In this document: piece after piece, positions 60,043 to 64,000 of the stretch | Layout of the letters: every line of letters begins with the position of its first letter | Numbering within the stretch: the stretch's first letter is position 1 | Assembly: GCF_900129245.1 (NCBI RefSeq) | Contig: NZ_FQUT01000013.1 | Location: forward strand, 58,487 to 122,486 | DNA: 64,000 bases | Direction of reading: 5' to 3' | Source of the DNA: Chryseobacterium arachidis | GTDB taxonomy: Bacteria > Bacteroidota > Bacteroidia > Flavobacteriales > Weeksellaceae | Made by a program: the position numbers and the translations under genes | The notes under the pieces: generated by a model | The model's database searches: none | What the model saw: the letters and a program-made list of their open reading frames with translations, nothing else | Told to the model about the DNA's origin: nothing

Positions 60043-60910
60043 TAATAGTATTAAATTGGCAATGCTATTGTTAATAAGCTTTTTGGTGATGAGCTGTAAA
60101 AAGGAAGAAAAGTCACCCTCTTACCATAAAGGTGAACTGACTATCCTTACGGACGAATCGTTTAAAAGTGTTACAGAGGCGTTGGCTGAAGGATATATGA
60201 TTAATTATCCTGAAACTAAGATTAAAGTGGTAACTAAAAAAGAAGATCTGGGATTTATTGATTTGCTTAATAATAAAGCAAGAATTGCTGTAATGTCAAG
60301 GGATTTAACTCCTGCAGAGATTAAAACTTATGAAAAGCAGATTGAATTAAAGATATTACCTTCAAAATTCGCGGCAGATGCGGTGATTTTTATCGTTCCG
60401 AAGGAATCCACGAAAGAAAGCATCTCCATGGATGAAATTTCAAAAGGAATGCAGTCAGAAAGCAAAGAGTTCATCTTTGATGGTGCCAATTCAAGTAATT
60501 TGAACTTTGTAGCTCAAAAACTTAAAAAACAGCCTAAAGACTTAAAATTCTCTGTGATCCCCGGAAATAAGAACATTATTGAAGAATTAGGAAAATATCC
60601 GGATAAAATTGGTGTAATAGGTCTCAATACTTTTAGCCGCCCTTACGATAAAGAATCTGAGCAGCTGAGAAACATGGTAAAGATTCTTCCTGTGGAAAGT
60701 AAAGGAAAATTATATACTGCGGATTATGAAAATTTGCGAAACATGACCTATCCTTTTACCAGAGTTTTATATTTTTTAACAAATGAGGGGAATTTCAATA
60801 TTGCCAACGGTTTTATCAGGTATTCCTGTACACAACTGGGACAGATGATTGTGCAGAAGGAGGGATTACAGCCATATAATATTTTCCGTAGAGAAGTCCA
60901 AATGCGTTAA
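60035..60910 (+). CDS. PstS-like phosphate-binding lipoprotein
   Basis: The ATG at 60035 is used over a GTG at 60032. The 291-residue lipoprotein has a lipobox (FLVMSCKKEE, Cys20) and the PBP-like fold of PstS/PhoX: GELTILTDESFKSVTEALAE, NKARIAVMSRDLTPAEIKTY, AVIFIVPKESTKESISMDEI and FDGANSSNLNFV. Bacteroidetes PstS-like proteins bind phosphate or other anions, but no transporter genes are adjacent. Here it lies between the tonB operon and a TPR protein gene, so a link to TonB or sensing is possible. The substrate is unknown. Confidence 0.85.
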   Translation: MNSNSIKLAMLLLISFLVMSCKKEEKSPSYHKGELTILTDESFKSVTEALAEGYMINYPETKIKVVTKKEDLGFIDLLNNKARIAVMSRDLTPAEIKTYEKQIELKILPSKFAADAVIFIVPKESTKESISMDEISKGMQSESKEFIFDGANSSNLNFVAQKLKKQPKDLKFSVIPGNKNIIEELGKYPDKIGVIGLNTFSRPYDKESEQLRNMVKILPVESKGKLYTADYENLRNMTYPFTRVLYFLTNEGNFNIANGFIRYSCTQLGQMIVQKEGLQPYNIFRREVQMR

Positions 60911-61000
60911 AAAGTATTAAATTAATCCTTTAACCAAAATAAAAATATTATTTTGGTCTGAAAATTGTGTAAATATAATTCGATTTGATTATAAAATAAA

Positions 61001-62647
61001 ATGAAAGATATAATGAATATGAATGTAAAGAAGATTGCTTTTGGAGCAGCAGTGGTATTTTTTACCAACTTTGCCTTTGCACAGACGGTGCAGGACGGTA
61101 TCAACAGTATTGACAGTGATAAGTTCGCTCAAGCAAAAACTAATTTTACGAACATGATTGCTTCAGCTCCTACAGCTGAAAATTATTTCTACTTAGGAAA
61201 TACATTTCTAAAGCAGGCGGAACCGGATTTTGCTTCTGCTACTGATAATTTTAACAAAGGACTTGCTGCTGATAAAAAAAGCTATTTGAATCAGATTGGT
61301 TTAGCTACTGTTAAGCTTGGAAAAGGAGATAAAGGTGCAATTGCTGAAATCCAGAAGATTGTAACCGATTCTAAAGAAAAAGATGCTGAAGTGCTTTTCA
61401 GAGCGGCAGAAGCTTTAACATTATTTGAAAAAAACAACTCTCCTGATTTAGCTATTCAATTTCTAAATAAAGCTATTGAAAGAGCAGAGAAAAAAGGAGT
61501 TCCGGCACACTACTATTATACATTAGGTGATGCTTACAGATTGAAAAGAATGCCTGGTGATGCCATGACGGCTTACGATAAAGCTTTACCTTTGGCTAAA
61601 AATAAGGCTTCCGTTTACACAAGAATCGGATCTCTATGGATGGCAGCACAAAGATGGCAGCAAGCAAAAGAAAGCTTAGATAAAGCTATTGCTACTGACC
61701 CTTCCTATGCCCCTGCTTATAAAATAATGGCGGCTTATGATATAAGATATCAGCAAAATGCCAAAGCTACTCAAGATCTTATCAACTATACAAAATATGC
61801 TGATGAGGATCCGTATACTCAATTGGAGATTTCTAAGTTGTATTTTACCAATGAAGATTATGCAAACTCTAAGCAGGTATTAGATAAAATCTTTGATAAA
61901 ATTAATGATCCTATTAAATTCAAATTAAGAGCATATCAGCTATATGCTGAAGGGCAATATCCTGAGGCAAAACAGGCAATGGATACTTTTGTTTCTCAGG
62001 CAGAAAAATCAAGAGTACAGCCAGCAGACCAAGGGCTGCAAGGTTTAATCGCAGCAGGTTTGGCTAAAACCGAAACGGATGCTGGTAAAAAGGCTGCTTT
62101 AACGGCGGAAGCTCAACAGAAAATTGCGATCGCAAAAGGAGCTAAAGATGAAACACTGAAGTGGGATATGGAACTGGCAAAAATCGCAGGAGGAGGTTCT
62201 CAGGCTGATGTAGATGCAGGACCAACAAACCCTACTATCGAAGGTCTTAAAAAGCAGGTAGCTGCTAATGCTCAGGATTCAGATGCTTTATTTAAGCTGG
62301 CAACAGCATATCAGGAAGTGAAAAACTGGAACGGGGCGATCCAGACCTGGCAGAAAATGAGTACCCTTCTTCCAGATTGGGCTCCTGCTTACTACAGTTT
62401 AGGATATTCTTACCAGCAGGGTGGTAACAACGATGCAGCAAAAATTGCTTACGAAAAATACATTGCAACAGTAAAACCTGCAGAAGTTGAAGCAAACAAG
62501 CAGACTTTAGCGTATGCTTATTTTGCGGTAGCGTATTTGTCAAAAGATTCAGACGTTGCGAAAGCAAAAGATTATGCTGCTAAATCTGTTCAGTTGGATC
62601 CAACGTATCAGGATGCTGTAAAATTAAACGCAGAGCTTAACAAGTAA
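61001..62647 (+). CDS. Secreted tetratricopeptide-repeat protein
   Basis: A 548-residue protein with a signal peptide (MNVKKIAFGAAVVFFTNFAF); ATGs at 61013 and 61019 are equally plausible starts. At least ten TPR-type helix pairs follow (for example ENYFYLGNTFLKQAEPDFAS, YYYTLGDAYRLKRMPGDAMT, PAYYSLGYSYQQGGNNDAAK). The protein is expected in the periplasm, binding other proteins. The same gene order (tonB, small membrane gene, PstS-like, TPR) is what makes it interesting, since the TPR protein may act with the TonB machinery. No enzyme motif. A terminator follows. Confidence 0.87.
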   Translation: MKDIMNMNVKKIAFGAAVVFFTNFAFAQTVQDGINSIDSDKFAQAKTNFTNMIASAPTAENYFYLGNTFLKQAEPDFASATDNFNKGLAADKKSYLNQIGLATVKLGKGDKGAIAEIQKIVTDSKEKDAEVLFRAAEALTLFEKNNSPDLAIQFLNKAIERAEKKGVPAHYYYTLGDAYRLKRMPGDAMTAYDKALPLAKNKASVYTRIGSLWMAAQRWQQAKESLDKAIATDPSYAPAYKIMAAYDIRYQQNAKATQDLINYTKYADEDPYTQLEISKLYFTNEDYANSKQVLDKIFDKINDPIKFKLRAYQLYAEGQYPEAKQAMDTFVSQAEKSRVQPADQGLQGLIAAGLAKTETDAGKKAALTAEAQQKIAIAKGAKDETLKWDMELAKIAGGGSQADVDAGPTNPTIEGLKKQVAANAQDSDALFKLATAYQEVKNWNGAIQTWQKMSTLLPDWAPAYYSLGYSYQQGGNNDAAKIAYEKYIATVKPAEVEANKQTLAYAYFAVAYLSKDSDVAKAKDYAAKSVQLDPTYQDAVKLNAELNK

Positions 62648-62671
62648 TTTAAAATTTAAATTATAGATATA

Positions 62672-62706
62672 AAAAACTTCCCATTCATAATGTTTGGGAA
62701 GTTTTT
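62672..62706 (+). terminator. Rho-independent terminator after the TPR gene
   Basis: A 12-bp stem (62672-62683 with 62695-62706) is followed by T. The bshB1 -33 element overlaps its right arm. Confidence 0.87.
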
Positions 62707-62725
62707 GTTTTAATGGCTATATTTG
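62693..62725 (+). promoter_or_regulatory. bshB1 promoter
   Basis: TTTG at 62693-62696 and TATATTTG at 62718-62725 are 21 bases apart. The leader before the ATG at 62787 is about 55 bases, with no clear structure. Confidence 0.65.
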
Positions 62726-62786
62726 AAAATACGAAACGTTGGTGTAAATAAATAGCGACGGTTCTAACAGATAAATTAAAGAATAA

Positions 62787-63506
62787 ATGAAAACAGATAT
62801 ACTTGCTTTTGGCGCTCATCCGGATGATGTGGAATTAGGGTGTGGGGGTACAATTGCCAAATTGGTTTCCGAGGGGAAAATTTGTGCGATCGTAGATCTT
62901 ACAAGAGGAGAATTGGGAACAAGAGGAACAGACGAAACCAGAAAAGTGGAAGCGGCAGACTCTGCAAAAATTTTGGGAGTGGTAGCGAGAGAAAATTTAG
63001 CGATGAAAGATGGCTTTTTGGAAAATTCCGAAGAATACCAAATGAGGATCGTAAAAATGGTTCGCAAATATAGGCCGGAAATCGTCTTAGCGAATGCAAT
63101 TGATGATAGACATCCAGATCATGCAAAAGGAGCGAAATTAGTATCGGATGCGTGCTTTTTAGCCGGATTGAGAAAAATTGAGACGGTTTTAGACGGAGAA
63201 AATCAAGAGGTGTGGAGACCGAAGCATATTTTCCATTATATTCAGTGGAAAAATATTACTCCGGAATTTTGTATTGATATTTCTGAGCACTTAGATAAAA
63301 AAATTGCTGCCTGTATGGCTTTCAAAACTCAGTTTTACGATCCGACTTCGAAGGAACCGGAAACGCCAATTACCTCAAAAGACTTTTATGAGAGCTTAAC
63401 TTACCGTGCTCAGGATTTAGGGCGTTTATCGGGAGTTGCTTATGCTGAGGGCTTTACATCAGAAAAATTAATTTCTTTGAAAAATTTTGATGGAATAGTT
63501 TGGTAA
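62787..63506 (+). CDS. bshB1: Bacillithiol biosynthesis N-acetylglucosamine-malate deacetylase
   Basis: A 239-residue zinc-dependent PIG-L/LmbE-type deacetylase. AHPDD (11-15) with ELGCGG, and HPDH in DDRHPDHAKGAKL, supply the metal ligands. LTRGELGTRGTDETR is diagnostic of BshB1. It removes the acetyl group from GlcNAc-malate, the second step toward bacillithiol, a low-molecular-weight thiol used by Firmicutes and many Bacteroidetes. bshA and bshC are not in the window. The tRNA-His promoter overlaps its 3' end. Confidence 0.93.
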   Translation: MKTDILAFGAHPDDVELGCGGTIAKLVSEGKICAIVDLTRGELGTRGTDETRKVEAADSAKILGVVARENLAMKDGFLENSEEYQMRIVKMVRKYRPEIVLANAIDDRHPDHAKGAKLVSDACFLAGLRKIETVLDGENQEVWRPKHIFHYIQWKNITPEFCIDISEHLDKKIAACMAFKTQFYDPTSKEPETPITSKDFYESLTYRAQDLGRLSGVAYAEGFTSEKLISLKNFDGIVW

Positions 63507-63529
63507 TTAAAAAATCTTCTCTATATTTG
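63499..63529 (+). promoter_or_regulatory. tRNA-His promoter
   Basis: TTTG at 63499-63502 and TATATTTG at 63522-63529 are exactly 19 bases apart, a textbook Bacteroidetes promoter. It overlaps the last codons of bshB1. Confidence 0.8.
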
Positions 63530-63541
63530 CACTCACAAAAC

Positions 63542-63616
<75 letters not shown>

Positions 63617-63620
63617 CAAT

Positions 63621-63649
63621 AAAAGTACACTTTTCAAAAGTGTACTTTT
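63621..63649 (+). terminator. Terminator after tRNA-His
   Basis: A perfect 14+14 base inverted repeat (63621-63634 and 63636-63649) with a one-base centre is followed by T-rich sequence. It starts 4 bases after the tRNA. Confidence 0.85.
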
Positions 63650-63799
63650 TTATTTTATAATATTCCTACATTCTACTTTAAATCATATTATATTCTAAAA
63701 TACAATACTTTATTTAATAAAAATTTTGGTGTTTTTAATCTCAGGCTTGAAAATGGGGGATTTTTCTAAAATAAATGGATCAAGTACAAAACTTGTGGA
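63650..63799. other. AT-rich gap between tRNA-His and the transposase
   Basis: I see no gene or RNA here. It should hold the right boundary of the insertion sequence whose transposase ends at 63800. The stretch near 63743-63775 is G-rich compared with its surroundings, but no terminal inverted repeat can be fixed because the left end is outside the window. Confidence 0.4.
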
Positions 63800-64000
63800 C
63801 TAAGCAAAAAGTTTTGATAATCTGAACAGGAAAAACGATTTATCTCTTACTCCTCTGAGCTGTAATCTGAAGTTTTTTATTTTTGCATTAAAGGATTCTG
63901 CTGAGGCGTTAGTGCTTCTCTTCTCAAAATAATTAAGAATATCGCTGTAGTGGCGGGTAATCGTTCTTTTTAAGGTAGTGAAAGATTTAAAGCCTGATTC
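63800..64000 (-). mobile_element. C-terminal end of an ISL3-family transposase (cut by window)
   Basis: The minus-strand frame from 64000 to the TAG at 63802-63800 gives 66 residues. They include TITRHYSDILNYFEKRSTNA, SAESFNAKIKNFRLQLRGVR and DKSFFLFRLSKLFA. The pattern N.ILNYF..R.TNA.AE.FNAKIK..R...RG is the end of the DDE domain of ISL3 (ISAon1-like) transposases, including the catalytic glutamate in AES. Most of the gene lies beyond the window. It stands next to a tRNA gene. Confidence 0.8.

Overview
The window reads as chromosome of a Flavobacteriia member close to Chryseobacterium (family Weeksellaceae). The grounds are AT-rich DNA, promoters of the Bacteroidetes type (TTTG, about 19 bases, TAnnTTTG), almost no purine-rich ribosome-binding sites, secreted proteins ending in a type IX secretion (T9SS) type B sorting domain, and a set of Flavobacteriia-like proteins (FtsE-like ATPase, exbB-exbD-exbD-tonB, BshB1, DUF177-L32-AccB-AccC). 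This placement is inference from gene content, not from a marker-gene alignment.

Layout. 1-13305 (minus strand): four consecutive paralogues of a very large secreted protein. Each has an N-terminal half resembling the IgGFc_binding domain, then Ig-like and cadherin-like modules, then a T9SS type B C-terminal domain. The first is cut by the window edge. Going up in coordinate they carry one, two, three and four copies of an internal module of about 80 residues. 13500-17973: tsf, a secreted protein of unknown function, accA and gltX, the last with an unusual insertion beside its KLSKR loop. 18027-26612: a surface-glycan cluster with several glycosyltransferases, a GT-C type membrane protein, a GT61 protein and a dispersed fdtA/fdtB/fdtC-like set for a dTDP-3-acetamido-3,6-dideoxyhexose. 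It starts 7 bases after rocD, which may drive it. 28051-33246: two unknown genes, then accC, accB, rpmF, a DUF177 gene and pdxA. 33295-36032 (plus): ribE, an orphan NtrY-like histidine kinase and a trmN6-like methyltransferase. 36155-41988: ftsE-like ATPase, rpmH, a DHH phosphoesterase, patatin, lipoproteins, an alpha/beta hydrolase and a lone exbD. 42274-45679: dsbD and tilS. 45766-50513 (plus): OmpA-like lipoprotein, O-methyltransferase, NlpC/P60 peptidase, two small genes and waaA. 50505-52884 (minus): an unknown gene, a glycosyltransferase and an acyltransferase. 53083-63506 (plus): a lipoprotein, leuS, the exbB-exbD-exbD-tonB operon with a small membrane protein, a PstS-like lipoprotein and a TPR protein behind it, and bshB1. 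63542-63616: tRNA-His. The right edge holds the end of an ISL3-type transposase.

How the parts fit. Much of the window concerns the cell envelope: secreted adhesin-like proteins, glycan building and acylation, Kdo transfer, TonB energisation, DsbD, NlpC/P60 and OmpA. The rest is translation (tsf, gltX, leuS, rpmF, rpmH, tilS, tRNA-His) and fatty-acid precursor supply (accA, accB, accC). No CRISPR array, prophage or defence island was seen. The most unusual structures are the 1-2-3-4 module ladder, the GltX insertion, and tandem TCTAANN heptamer arrays in two gene leaders.
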